The notes beneath the pieces were generated by a model. That model ran no database searches. It was not told the origin of the DNA and worked only from the letters and a program-made list of their open reading frames with translations. A program made the position numbers and the translations under genes. From an uncultured Deferribacteraceae bacterium (GTDB lineage Bacteria; Chrysiogenota; Deferribacteres; CAMZNJ01): a DNA stretch of 21,832 nucleotides. The stretch lies in contig CAMZNS010000042.1 of assembly GCA_947313855.1 (NCBI GenBank), positions 1-21,832 on the forward strand, in the 5' to 3' direction. Shown piece by piece: positions 7,904 through 14,628 of this stretch. Within the stretch, counting starts at the first letter, position 1. Every line of letters starts with the position of its first letter.

Positions 7904-7918
7904 ATGGTTGCCCTATGA
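7904..7918 (+). promoter_or_regulatory. Four-codon leader mini-ORF overlapping the SUMF1 start
   Basis: AGGAG at 7895-7899 is followed after 4 bases by ATG GTT GCC CTA TGA. The stop TGA (7916-7918) overlaps the ATG of the downstream gene (7915-7917) as ATGA, the classic arrangement for translational coupling. The downstream ATG itself is 15 bases from the AGGAG, too far for ordinary initiation, so ribosomes may start on the mini-ORF and restart. This is inferred from spacing only. Confidence 0.45.
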
Positions 7919-9501
7919 ACATACTCAAATTGCGTCACACCCATCTACAACCCCATGCACTGCTACGTGCACTGCTACGTGTACTGTTACGTGTACGCCC
8001 CGTAAGGACACTGCCCGCCCTCACAACCATCGCAACCATCGCAACCATCGCAACTATCGCAACTATCGCCATCCTCATCCCCGCCATAACCTTAGGCAAA
8101 GGGGTACGACATACACTTAGCGGTACTGCTAGTGCCGACGTTTTCGTCCAAGTTTCATGGGAGAACCACTGGCGTACAGAGATAAACAATGACGCTGTGT
8201 GGGTGTTTTTCAAGGAACGTCGCGGTACAGCCGACTACCCACACATCAAAATAAAAAGTGTGGAGTGCTCCGGTCAAACATCCGACTGCATCGTTGCGTC
8301 AAACGGTGCGGGTTTTATCATCGAGCCGAAACTAAACTCCATCGGCAACACCAACCTGCAAGCCCGTGTTACCTTCGACCTCCCCCCCAAGACTGTCATA
8401 CCCGTGTCAAACCTAACCTCATACGCCATCGAAATGGTTCATATCCCCGAAGGCGAGTTCGAAGTTGGTGACACCGCCTCCATGGGCACCTTTTTCCGCG
8501 GCAACAACATCAACTCCACTTACACCGTTACCGACCAACCCATCCTCATCGGATCACGGGACAACAAACTCAACTCCAAAAGGGTGCGACTACGACTAGA
8601 CGGCTTCAACTACCCCTTCGCTTGGGACAACACACACGAAACACTCAACCCACAATACCCCACAGGGTACGCACCATTCTACATCATGAAGTACGAACTC
8701 AACCAGCAAGACTACGTCGACTTCCTCAACACCCTAACAAGGGCAAACGCTCGCACAAAACTCCCCACAACATACATGCTCTCACGCACAGGACAGTACG
8801 GCTACAACATACACGAAGGTCGTACAGGATTCTACACCCTAGCACCAAATATCCCCGTGGGATGGGTGTCGTGGATGGATACACTAGCTTACCTCGATTG
8901 GGCAGGACTCAGACCCATGACCGAACTAGAATATGAAAAAGCAGCACGTGGATCACGCAAACCTGTCCCCGAAGGATACCCTTGGGGTACAGCAACAGCC
9001 GAAACAATCAGCGGCTCAGTCAGCAACATAGGCGTCGAAACACTCAACACCGGCGGTAACGCAAACTTCAACAGTGCCATCGGTGCCGTTGTCTCCCAAG
9101 GGATAAACGAAGAAACCATACGACAAGAATTCCTCGTCAATCGAAGCTCCAGCGGTGTCTCATACTATTACGTATTCGAACTCGCCGGAAGCCTCGAAGA
9201 ACCTGTCATCACACTAGGAACAATCAAAGGACGTGCTTACACAGGCGAACACGGTGACGGAACAATCGAATCAGCTCAACACAACGTCGACTCATGGGGC
9301 TACAACGAAAATGTTTACTCAGGATCGAGGGGATTCCGCGGGGGATCGTTCCTAAGCAATAACACCCAAATCGCAATCTCATACCGTGGCAAAGCAACCT
9401 ACTCCGACAACACAAGAAGACCAACTTACGGAATACGTGGCGTTATCTCCGACCTACAAGACAACACACCACTACTCTTACGCACCAAAAAGAAAAAATA
9501 A
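7915..9501 (+). CDS. Secreted SUMF1 (formylglycine-generating enzyme fold) protein without the catalytic cysteines
   Basis: 528 residues from ATG 7915. Residues 1-35 are basic (LLRALLRVLLRVRPVR) and 36-59 form the hydrophobic core of a signal peptide or anchor made of ATI repeats. Residues 75-160 (VSWENHWRTEINNDAVWVFF) look like the N-terminal domain attached to many Gram-negative SUMF1 proteins; Cys118 and Cys125 may form a disulphide. The SUMF1 fold starts at MVHIPEGEFEVG (174) and includes FYIMKYELNQQDY, GWVSWMDTLAYLDWAGLRPM, ELEYEKAARG, GYPWG, GFRGGSF (473-479) and a final YGIRGV. The cysteine pair that follows GGS in true formylglycine-generating enzymes is missing (GGSFLSNNTQ), so sulphatase activation is unlikely and a structural or binding role more probable. 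ubiD follows 36 bp downstream and is probably cotranscribed. Start choice rests on the in-frame ATG and the leader mini-ORF. Confidence 0.85.
   Translation: MNILKLRHTHLQPHALLRALLRVLLRVRPVRTLPALTTIATIATIATIATIAILIPAITLGKGVRHTLSGTASADVFVQVSWENHWRTEINNDAVWVFFKERRGTADYPHIKIKSVECSGQTSDCIVASNGAGFIIEPKLNSIGNTNLQARVTFDLPPKTVIPVSNLTSYAIEMVHIPEGEFEVGDTASMGTFFRGNNINSTYTVTDQPILIGSRDNKLNSKRVRLRLDGFNYPFAWDNTHETLNPQYPTGYAPFYIMKYELNQQDYVDFLNTLTRANARTKLPTTYMLSRTGQYGYNIHEGRTGFYTLAPNIPVGWVSWMDTLAYLDWAGLRPMTELEYEKAARGSRKPVPEGYPWGTATAETISGSVSNIGVETLNTGGNANFNSAIGAVVSQGINEETIRQEFLVNRSSSGVSYYYVFELAGSLEEPVITLGTIKGRAYTGEHGDGTIESAQHNVDSWGYNENVYSGSRGFRGGSFLSNNTQIAISYRGKATYSDNTRRPTYGIRGVISDLQDNTPLLLRTKKKK
7957..7992 (+). 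repeat. 12-bp coding repeat in the signal-peptide n-region
   Basis: Three copies of a 12-bp unit (gcactgctacgt, gcactgctacgt, gtactgttacgt) encode the repeating LLRA/LLRV block of the SUMF1 protein. Copy changes would keep frame and add or remove four residues and one positive charge. Confidence 0.85.
8023..8067 (+). repeat. 9-bp coding repeat forming the signal-peptide hydrophobic core
   Basis: Five copies of a 9-bp unit (gcaaccatc with acaaccatc and gcaactatc variants) encode consecutive Thr/Ala-Thr-Ile triplets that make up most of the hydrophobic core. Each unit gained or lost changes the core by three residues without shifting frame. Confidence 0.9.
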
Positions 9502-9537
9502 CCGAAATACATTACTAATATTAAAAAGGAGATAACT

Positions 9538-11025
9538 ATGTCTTTATCAAACTTGAACGAATTCATTACCCTACTCAAAAAAAACAACGAACTCATGGTG
9601 GTGGACACACCTGTTGACGCCAACCTAGAAATTACCGAAATCACCGACCGTGTCTGCAAACACGATGGCCCCGCCCTACTCTTCACCAACGTGAAAAATA
9701 GCGAATACCCTGTGCTCATCAACGCTCTAGGATCCATCAAACGCATGGAACTCGCCCTAGAAGCACCCCTTGACCAAGTCTCCAAACGACTCAGCAAACT
9801 CATCGACATGCGTCCACCTGAAGGTGCTTGGGGCAAAGTGAAAATGCTACCCATGCTCGCCGAACTCGGTGCCATCTTCCCCAAAAAAGTGAAATCCGCA
9901 CCTTGCCAACACACCATTATTCGTGGCGACGACATCGATATCACAAAACTACCCATACTCAAATGCTGGCCAGACGATGGCGGACGATTCATCACACTGC
10001 CATGTGTCTTCACGGAAGACCCCGAAACAGGCGTAAGCAACTGTGGCATGTACCGCATGCAAGAATTCTCCAAAAATACCACCGGAATGCATTGGCACAA
10101 ACACCATGGTGGGGCACAACACTTCCAAAAAGCAAAAGAGATGGGACTCGACAAACTCTACGTGTCCGTCGCAATCGGTGCCGAACCTGTGGTCACCTAC
10201 TCCGCAACCGCACCACTACCCGACGGCATCAACGAAATGCTACTCGCAGGATTTCTACGCAACAAACCTGTGGAAGTAGTGAAATCTATCACAAACGATA
10301 TTTATGTCCCCGCCGAAAGCCAGATCGTTCTCGAAGGGTACGTCGACATCGGTAGCGAAACCACCGAAGGACCGTTTGGCGACCACACAGGCTACTACTC
10401 CCTTGCCGACCAATACCCCGTTTTCACCATCACATGTGTAACCATGCGAAAAAACCCTATCTACCAAACAATTGTTGTGGGGAAACCACCCATGGAAGAC
10501 TCGTTCATGGGGCTTGCCACAACCACCATCTTCCTACCCCTCATCAAAACACAACTCTCCGAAGTAGTCAACCTGTACGCACCGATGGAGGGTACGTTCC
10601 ACAATATGCTGTTCGTCTCCATCGACAAAAAATACCCCATGCAAGCCAAAAAAGTCATGACCTCAATATGGGGGCTCGGACAACTGATGTTTACCAAAAT
10701 GATTGTTATCGTTGACGCTAATGTTGACGTGACAAACACATCAGAGGTACTCTGGCGAATGAGCAATAATGTGGACTGGAAACGGGACACCGTTATCCTC
10801 GAAGGTCCACTGGATGCCTTAGATCATAGCTCACCCATGCCACTGTGGGGGGGCAAAATCGGGATCGACGCCACAGTTAAGTGGGAATCCGAAGGGCACA
10901 CAAGAGCATGGCCTGACCCTATCTCCATGGATGAGCAAACTGTTGCTAGCGTGGATAAAATATGGAGCGAGATGTTGGATAATGGTTTAGGATCGTTTAT
11001 CAAGCTTGAAAACCGCCCCATCTAA
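9538..11025 (+). CDS. ubiD: UbiD-family prenylated-FMN decarboxylase
   Basis: 495 residues, close to the length of E. coli UbiD. AAAGGAG at 9525-9531 sits six bases before the ATG. The family core is present: GVSNCGMYRMQ with Arg173, the following HKHHGGAQHF, SVAIGAEPV, and EGPFGDHTGYY with Glu277 and Asp282, which together give the Arg-Glu-Asp/Glu set around the prenylated FMN. LPLIKTQLSEVVNLYAPMEG and VDWKRDTVI also fit the family. UbiD enzymes reversibly decarboxylate aromatic or unsaturated acids, most often 4-hydroxy-3-polyprenylbenzoate in ubiquinone synthesis; some act in menaquinone synthesis or aromatic breakdown. Substrate cannot be told here, and the partner flavin prenyltransferase UbiX is not in the window. 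The gene follows the SUMF1 protein by 36 bp; this pairing does not suggest a pathway to me. Confidence 0.92.
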   Translation: MSLSNLNEFITLLKKNNELMVVDTPVDANLEITEITDRVCKHDGPALLFTNVKNSEYPVLINALGSIKRMELALEAPLDQVSKRLSKLIDMRPPEGAWGKVKMLPMLAELGAIFPKKVKSAPCQHTIIRGDDIDITKLPILKCWPDDGGRFITLPCVFTEDPETGVSNCGMYRMQEFSKNTTGMHWHKHHGGAQHFQKAKEMGLDKLYVSVAIGAEPVVTYSATAPLPDGINEMLLAGFLRNKPVEVVKSITNDIYVPAESQIVLEGYVDIGSETTEGPFGDHTGYYSLADQYPVFTITCVTMRKNPIYQTIVVGKPPMEDSFMGLATTTIFLPLIKTQLSEVVNLYAPMEGTFHNMLFVSIDKKYPMQAKKVMTSIWGLGQLMFTKMIVIVDANVDVTNTSEVLWRMSNNVDWKRDTVILEGPLDALDHSSPMPLWGGKIGIDATVKWESEGHTRAWPDPISMDEQTVASVDKIWSEMLDNGLGSFIKLENRPI

Positions 11026-11043
11026 GGTCACGAACGTGGTTGC

Positions 11044-11085
11044 GGGGAGCACGGTCACGGGGAGCACGGTCACGGGGAACACGCC
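11044..11085. repeat. 15-bp tandem repeat after ubiD
   Basis: Two exact copies of ggggagcacggtcac and a partial third start 19 bases after the ubiD stop. The unit shares a GGGG...CA(C/T)GGTC pattern with the reverse complement of the 15-bp repeat at 4960-5064, so the two arrays may be related, though the similarity is short. Confidence 0.75.
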
Positions 11086-11118
11086 CATGCCCATGCTTCT
11101 CGGGCACGTGGCGTGGCG

Positions 11119-11246
11119 TTACGTCGGTGCGTCGCGTGTGTTACGTCGGTGCGTCGCGTGTGTTACGTCGGTGCGTCGCGTGTGTGGCGTGGCGTGGCGT
11201 GGCGTTACGTCGGTGCGTCGCGTGTGTTACGTCGGTGCGTCGGGCG
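11119..11246. repeat. 22-bp tandem repeat array between convergent ubiD and rlmN
   Basis: Three perfect consecutive copies of a 22-bp unit (ttacgtcggtgcgtcgcgtg + tg) occupy 11119-11184, then about 20 bp of a tggcg pentamer repeat, then two more copies at 11205-11246, the last slightly degenerate. The array fills most of the 241-bp gap between the two convergent stop codons (11026-11266), where I see no gene and no clear intrinsic terminator. The unit is not a multiple of three, so the array reads in shifting frames and is not coding. Confidence 0.92.
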
Positions 11247-11266
11247 TTCCTCGCAAAACAAAACAC

Positions 11267-12367
11267 CTACTCGGACACACCTTTGTTGTGCTCAGCATAA
11301 AGCTGACCACATGCACCCATAATATCTTGCCCCAAGCTTTTGCGTATAAACACCTTGAACCCTTTATTCATCAAGTACTTCTGGAACTCCAAAATACGAT
11401 GGTTCTCTGTGGGATCAAACTCCGATGACCCTGCGTTGTAAGGGATAAGATTAATTTTGCATGTCATGCGGTGTGCAATTTTCGCCAATTCTTTTGCATC
11501 CTCCATGGAGTCGTTTACACCTTTGAGCATGATATATTCCAGGGTAACACGCACCCTTTTGCCCCTTGTTATCTCCGCCAGCTTGCTGATAAGTTTTTCC
11601 AGTGGGAAAGCCTTGTTGATGGGCATAATTTGCGATCGAACCCTATCGTTGGTGGCGTGCAGAGAGACAGCCAATGTTGGTGGAAATTCTAGCTCCATGA
11701 GGGTATCGATTTTGCTCACGATTCCGCTTGTGGACACGGTAATTTTTCTGTGGGAGAAGTTGTACGCCTTGGGATCAACCAGCACAGTCAGAGCTGTTTT
11801 TAGTGCTACAACGTTGTCTAGCGGTTCGCCCATCCCCATGAACACGATGTTGCTGAGTTTGTCGGTTGTGTTTTCCTGTGCAAACTGTTGCAAGCACCTT
11901 ACCTGTTGAATCATCTCCCCCGCAGTAAGGTTACGTCTTAGTCCCATTTTGGCTGTTTCGCAAAACGTGCAACCCATTCGACACCCCACCTGACAGGACA
12001 CACATGCTGTAAGTCGACCTTTGTCGGACAGCATGACTGCTTCAACTTGCAGTCCGTCTTTCAGCTCGAACAAAAACTTTGTTGTGCCATCAATTTTGCT
12101 GGTGAGTCGTGATACCTCATTCAATGTTGTAAATGTTGCCACCCCTTGCAGCTTTTCCCGCAATGGTAGTGCTAGGTTCGTCATTTCGTCGATGCTACGT
12201 GCACCTTTGCTGTGTACCCATTCGTAAAGCTGTCGACCACGGTATGGTTTCTCCCCCATGGTGTTCATGAGATCGATCATCTGCCCCACGTCCATGGAGT
12301 CGATGTAAATGGTGTCCATGGTGGTAGGCTTATGTCCTTCTTGTTTCTGCGTGTTATTTATATTCAT
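11267..12367 (-). CDS. rlmN: Dual-specificity 23S rRNA (A2503)/tRNA (A37) C2-methyltransferase RlmN
   Basis: A 366-residue radical-SAM enzyme that methylates C2 of adenosine 2503 in 23S rRNA and A37 of some tRNAs. The cluster ligands are in CQVGCRMGCTFC, at Cys129, Cys133 and Cys136. Cys122 (ACVSCQ) and Cys353 (GACGQL) match the two catalytic cysteines, the latter accepting the methyl group. VFMGMGEPL and VTVSTSGIV-like KITVSTSGIV, together with PPTLAVSLHA, complete the family pattern; length is normal. The start at ATG 12365-12367 has only a weak GAG upstream. An internal ATG at codon 17 (GACACCATTTAC) is possible and would remove a poorly conserved leader. It is the last gene of the nadD-rsfS-trmL-rlmN run, 44 bp after trmL. 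Confidence 0.96.
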   Translation of the reverse strand: MNINNTQKQEGHKPTTMDTIYIDSMDVGQMIDLMNTMGEKPYRGRQLYEWVHSKGARSIDEMTNLALPLREKLQGVATFTTLNEVSRLTSKIDGTTKFLFELKDGLQVEAVMLSDKGRLTACVSCQVGCRMGCTFCETAKMGLRRNLTAGEMIQQVRCLQQFAQENTTDKLSNIVFMGMGEPLDNVVALKTALTVLVDPKAYNFSHRKITVSTSGIVSKIDTLMELEFPPTLAVSLHATNDRVRSQIMPINKAFPLEKLISKLAEITRGKRVRVTLEYIMLKGVNDSMEDAKELAKIAHRMTCKINLIPYNAGSSEFDPTENHRILEFQKYLMNKGFKVFIRKSLGQDIMGACGQLYAEHNKGVSE

Positions 12368-12411
12368 AAATTTTTACTCTGTTGCGTATTGATGTATCTT
12401 TTGTTTTGCTG

Positions 12412-12987
12412 TTAGGCTAAGTCTTTGAAGTGGTTACGGCTGAGTATGTGGTAGGCGATGATTGCTGCGGAGCTTGACAGGTTGAGGGAGCGACAGTTGG
12501 ACGCCATGGGGATACGGTATCCTTGGTCGGCAGATTGTATGGCATCGTACCAGTTTGATGGTAGACCGTGCGTTTCGTTGCCGAAAACAAGTAGGTGATT
12601 GTTGCTGTGTGGTATTTCGGTGTATGGTTTTGTTGCGTGGGTGCTGAGGAACGATACTGCAGTGGCGTTCATGGTTGTGTTTGCGTTTGCTGCTGTGTTT
12701 ACGTTTGCTGCTGTGTTTGTGTTTGTGTTTGTGTTCCAGTATTGTGCTTCAAACTCTTCCATGGTAATGCAACTGTAGTCGACGTATTGCCAGTAGTCCA
12801 TACCGGCACGTTTCAGGTATTTGTCGCTCAGCGAGAACCCTAGTTTTCCGACTAGCAGTAGTCGTGCCTTCGTTGCCACAGTTAGTCGAGCGATATTCCC
12901 CGTATTTTGTGGTATGCATGGTTCAATTAGGGCTATTGTGATTTTTGGTTCAGATTCGCTAGTGTTACGCCCCATATTCAAGCTCAT
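12412..12987 (-). CDS. trmL: tRNA (cytidine/uridine-34 2'-O)-methyltransferase TrmL with a repeat-encoded insertion
   Basis: A SPOUT-family methyltransferase that modifies the ribose of the wobble nucleotide in tRNA-Leu isoacceptors. Near the N-terminus it has IALIEPCIPQNTGNIARL, then LSDKYLKRAGMDYW, and at the C-terminus the trefoil-knot SAM site VFGNETHGLP followed by RIPMASNCRSLNLSSSAAI. It is 191 residues against about 155-160 for the family. The excess is residues 85-110, an Asn/Thr/Ala low-complexity run (NTNTNTNTAANVNTAANANT) between the RAG helix and the strand leading to the knot. The knot is intact, so activity is likely retained. No clear ribosome binding site precedes ATG 12985-12987; translation may depend on reading through from rsfS, 41 bp upstream. 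Confidence 0.93.
   Translation of the reverse strand: MSLNMGRNTSESEPKITIALIEPCIPQNTGNIARLTVATKARLLLVGKLGFSLSDKYLKRAGMDYWQYVDYSCITMEEFEAQYWNTNTNTNTAANVNTAANANTTMNATAVSFLSTHATKPYTEIPHSNNHLLVFGNETHGLPSNWYDAIQSADQGYRIPMASNCRSLNLSSSAAIIAYHILSRNHFKDLA
12658..12735 (-). repeat. In-frame tandem repeats inside trmL
   Basis: On the plus strand there are two copies of an 18-bp unit (gcgtttgctgctgtgttt and acgtttgctgctgtgttt) followed by three 6-bp gtgttt-like units. All units are multiples of three and encode the N-T-N-T and A-A-N-x-N-T residues that lengthen TrmL. Confidence 0.88.
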
Positions 12988-13028
12988 CGTGCAGTCTTTG
13001 TGGCGTTGGTTTTGCGTTTGTCATCCCC

Positions 13029-13463
13029 TTATTTACCCTGTTCGTCCTGTTCGCCCACATGATTTTTGAAAGGGATATCCGTCCCCATGCCCCACATGTC
13101 TTCGATGTTGTAGAAGAGTCGCTCATCTCTGCCCATAACGTGCACCATGATGTCCACGTAATCGAGGATGACCCATTTTGTTGTTCGGAAGCCGTCCATG
13201 TGTGTTGCAGGGTTCCCCCCTTTTTTCATTTCGTCGGCAGTGTATTCGGCCAAGGAGTTCACGTGTGTTTGCGAGTTTCCCGTGCAGAAGATCATGTAAT
13301 CGGTGAGGGAGGTAATGCTTCGAACATCGATTAGTCTTAGGTTGTCCCCTTTTTTGTCGTCTAGTAATTTTATTATGTGTAATGCCTTCTCTTTTGTGGT
13401 CATCCCAGTAATCATACTTGTGGTCATACTATTGTAAGTCTCCTCGTCTAAGCTAACTTTCAT
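13029..13463 (-). CDS. rsfS: Ribosomal silencing factor RsfS
   Basis: 144 residues of the RsfS/Iojap family, which binds ribosomal protein uL14 on the large subunit and blocks joining with the small subunit when nutrients run low. LRLIDVRSITSLTDYMIFCTG, SQTHVNSLAEYTADEMKK, HMDGFRTTKWVILDYVDIMV and HVMGRDERLFYNIEDMWG follow the family pattern over nearly the whole length. The first 20 residues are extra. The ATG at 13461-13463 overlaps the nadD stop by 11 bp with GGAG only one base away. The ATG at codon 13 (13425-13427), 12 bases after AGGAG, is an alternative start. The nadD-rsfS pairing is common in bacteria and supports both assignments. Confidence 0.94.
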   Translation of the reverse strand: MKVSLDEETYNSMTTSMITGMTTKEKALHIIKLLDDKKGDNLRLIDVRSITSLTDYMIFCTGNSQTHVNSLAEYTADEMKKGGNPATHMDGFRTTKWVILDYVDIMVHVMGRDERLFYNIEDMWGMGTDIPFKNHVGEQDEQGK

Positions 13464-14301
13464 TCTCCCGAATTATAACAGACTTCACACCATCACTGCA
13501 ATATATTTTACGCACACTGTCAACCATACCCTCAGACAGCATCCCTTCCAGAGGTGTGTGCTCGTTGCTAGCATGGTCATCGGCGGAACACGCCATACGC
13601 ACCGCCGTACTCGACACATCCACCGTAGACATCGGCACAATCAGGACGGAATCATCACCGAACTCCCGACGAAGATCGTCAACCACCGCAACAGTATCGA
13701 CACCCTCACGTGGCACAACAACAAACGTCGCCAAACGGAACAGATCGCCATACCGATACCACGATCGCACCGAAGCCAAGGCATCTGCCCCACATATGAA
13801 GTAGAGGTGGTGGTTGGCGGGGTAACGGTTGCGTAGTGCAACAAGGGTGTGGTAGGTGTAGCTCGGCTCGTCGGTTGCAGTTGCGGTGGTTGCGTCGGTT
13901 GCGGTGGTTGCAGTTGCGTCGGTTGCGGTGGTTGCAGTTGCGGTGGTTGCAGGGGCATCGGTCGCACCACGAATATCCATTTCAAGGGTGTCCACGTGGC
14001 AGAAATCTCCGAACGGCTCGATGGACTTTGCGATAATGGGGAGCCGTATCTCCATGGGTGTCATGGCACCCTTCTCGTTGTGGGGGGATATGTATGATGG
14101 CACAATTAGCAGCTTGTGCAAGAGTCGGTTGCCATGGGTTTGGTTGGGGTTGGGGTTAGGGTCAGGGATGAGGCTGGGGTTAGGGATGAGGTTAGGGTCA
14201 GGGTTAGGGTTGGGGTTGGAATAAGCCTGTACAGCACGTATTATTTCGTAATGACCGCGATGAAACGGGTCGAACGCCCCGCCAAAGATTCCAATCCTCA
14301 T
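13453..14301 (-). CDS. nadD: Nicotinate-nucleotide adenylyltransferase NadD with two repeat-encoded insertions
   Basis: The enzyme joins ATP and nicotinate mononucleotide to give deamido-NAD. Start is ATG 14299-14301, because GGAGG lies just upstream and the first residues are MRIGIFGGAFDPFHRGH, the nucleotidyltransferase signature. LLIVPSYISPHN, PSYTYHTL, LYFICGADAL and the closing SSTAVR motif (230-235) are all in place. The protein has 282 residues against roughly 190-215 for the family. The surplus is in two loops: residues 28-57, Pro/Asn-rich (NPNPNPDPNLIPNPSLIPDP), after the first helix, and residues 113-145, Thr/Ala-rich, just before PSYT. Both are encoded by short tandem repeats. The catalytic motifs are intact, so function is probably kept. 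It heads the nadD-rsfS-trmL-rlmN run. Confidence 0.94.
   Translation of the reverse strand: MRIGIFGGAFDPFHRGHYEIIRAVQAYSNPNPNPDPNLIPNPSLIPDPNPNPNQTHGNRLLHKLLIVPSYISPHNEKGAMTPMEIRLPIIAKSIEPFGDFCHVDTLEMDIRGATDAPATTATATTATDATATTATDATTATATDEPSYTYHTLVALRNRYPANHHLYFICGADALASVRSWYRYGDLFRLATFVVVPREGVDTVAVVDDLRREFGDDSVLIVPMSTVDVSSTAVRMACSADDHASNEHTPLEGMLSEGMVDSVRKIYCSDGVKSVIIRENES
13867..13965 (-). repeat. In-frame tandem repeat in nadD (Thr/Ala loop)
   Basis: About three copies of a 24-bp unit (gtcggttgcggtggttgcag + ttgc on the plus strand), themselves built from ggttgc-like hexamers, encode TTATATTATDATATTATDAT. The unit is a multiple of three. Confidence 0.88.
14134..14220 (-). repeat. In-frame repeat in nadD (Pro/Asn loop), telomere-like ggttag units
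   Basis: On the plus strand the tract is made of ggggtt, gggtta and gggtca hexamers interspersed with gggatgagg, encoding the NPNPDP/NLIPNP run. G-runs spaced by two or three bases could form a G-quadruplex in single-stranded DNA on the strand opposite the coding strand. Confidence 0.85.
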
Positions 14302-14329
14302 CCCCCCTCCACTTATTAACGCTGGTTGT

Positions 14330-14358
14330 AGTTTAGCACACCCCTGCAACCTTGTGAA
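14330..14358 (-). promoter_or_regulatory. Possible promoter for the nadD operon
   Basis: On the minus strand TTCACA (14353-14358, one mismatch) is followed by 17 bases and TAAACT (14330-14335, two mismatches). Initiation near 14323 would give a leader of about 20 bases. It lies between the G-rich array and nadD, so the operon need not be read from the tRNA. Confidence 0.4.
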
Positions 14359-14394
14359 GGGGTAAAAGTGTGAAGGGGTTTTTTCGACATTGGC

Positions 14395-14590
14395 GGGTTG
14401 GGTGTTGGTGGGTGTTGTGGGTGTTGTGGGTGTTGTGGGTGGTGGTGTTGGTGACGGTGGGTGGTTGGGTGTTGTGGGCGGTGGTGTTGGTGACGGTGGG
14501 TGGTTGGGTGTTGTGGGTGGTGGTGTTGGTGGGTGTTGTGGGTGGTGGTGTTGGTGACGGTGGGTGGTTGGGTGTTGTGGGTGACGGTGG
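14395..14590. repeat. G-rich nested tandem repeat array (39-bp and 9-bp units)
   Basis: Three exact 9-bp gttgtgggt units (14414-14440) lead into 39-bp units at 14441-14479, 14480-14518 and 14544-14582, with a 25-bp shortened copy at 14519-14543. The plus strand is almost pure G and T with many GGG runs, a strong G-quadruplex candidate. The array fills most of the 325-bp gap 14302-14626 between nadD and tRNA-Gln. Low-complexity open frames across it (His/Pro/Gln runs on the minus strand) look like by-products. Besides this array, the gap holds the possible nadD promoter and the 14-bp repeats beside the tRNA. Confidence 0.93.
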
Positions 14591-14628
14591 TAGAAATATT
14601 GTGGTAGAAATATTGTGGTAGAAATATT
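14587..14628. repeat. Three perfect 14-bp repeats abutting the tRNA-Gln 3' end
   Basis: gtggtagaaatatt occurs at 14587-14600, 14601-14614 and 14615-14628. The last two bases of the third copy lie inside the tRNA gene and supply its discriminator and the final base of the acceptor stem. Confidence 0.9.

Noticed and set aside
9426-10154. 242-residue minus-strand open frame
   Set aside because: Lies opposite conserved ubiD codons; the open frame is a by-product of ubiD codon usage.
11119-11246. CRISPR array
   Set aside because: The copies are directly adjacent with no unique spacers, and there are no cas genes; these are simple tandem repeats.
14134-14220. Telomere or eukaryotic origin suggested by gggtta units
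   Set aside because: The tract is in frame inside a bacterial nadD with bacterial neighbours and ribosome binding sites; it is a short coding repeat.
14302-14349. 16-residue N-terminal extension of NadD
   Set aside because: The nucleotidyltransferase fold begins at MRIGIFGG, and a GGAGG ribosome binding site lies directly before that ATG.
14341-14386. Plus-strand terminator (ccccT...aggggtttttt)
   Set aside because: No plus-strand gene lies upstream to be terminated, and the same bases better fit a promoter region for nadD on the other strand.
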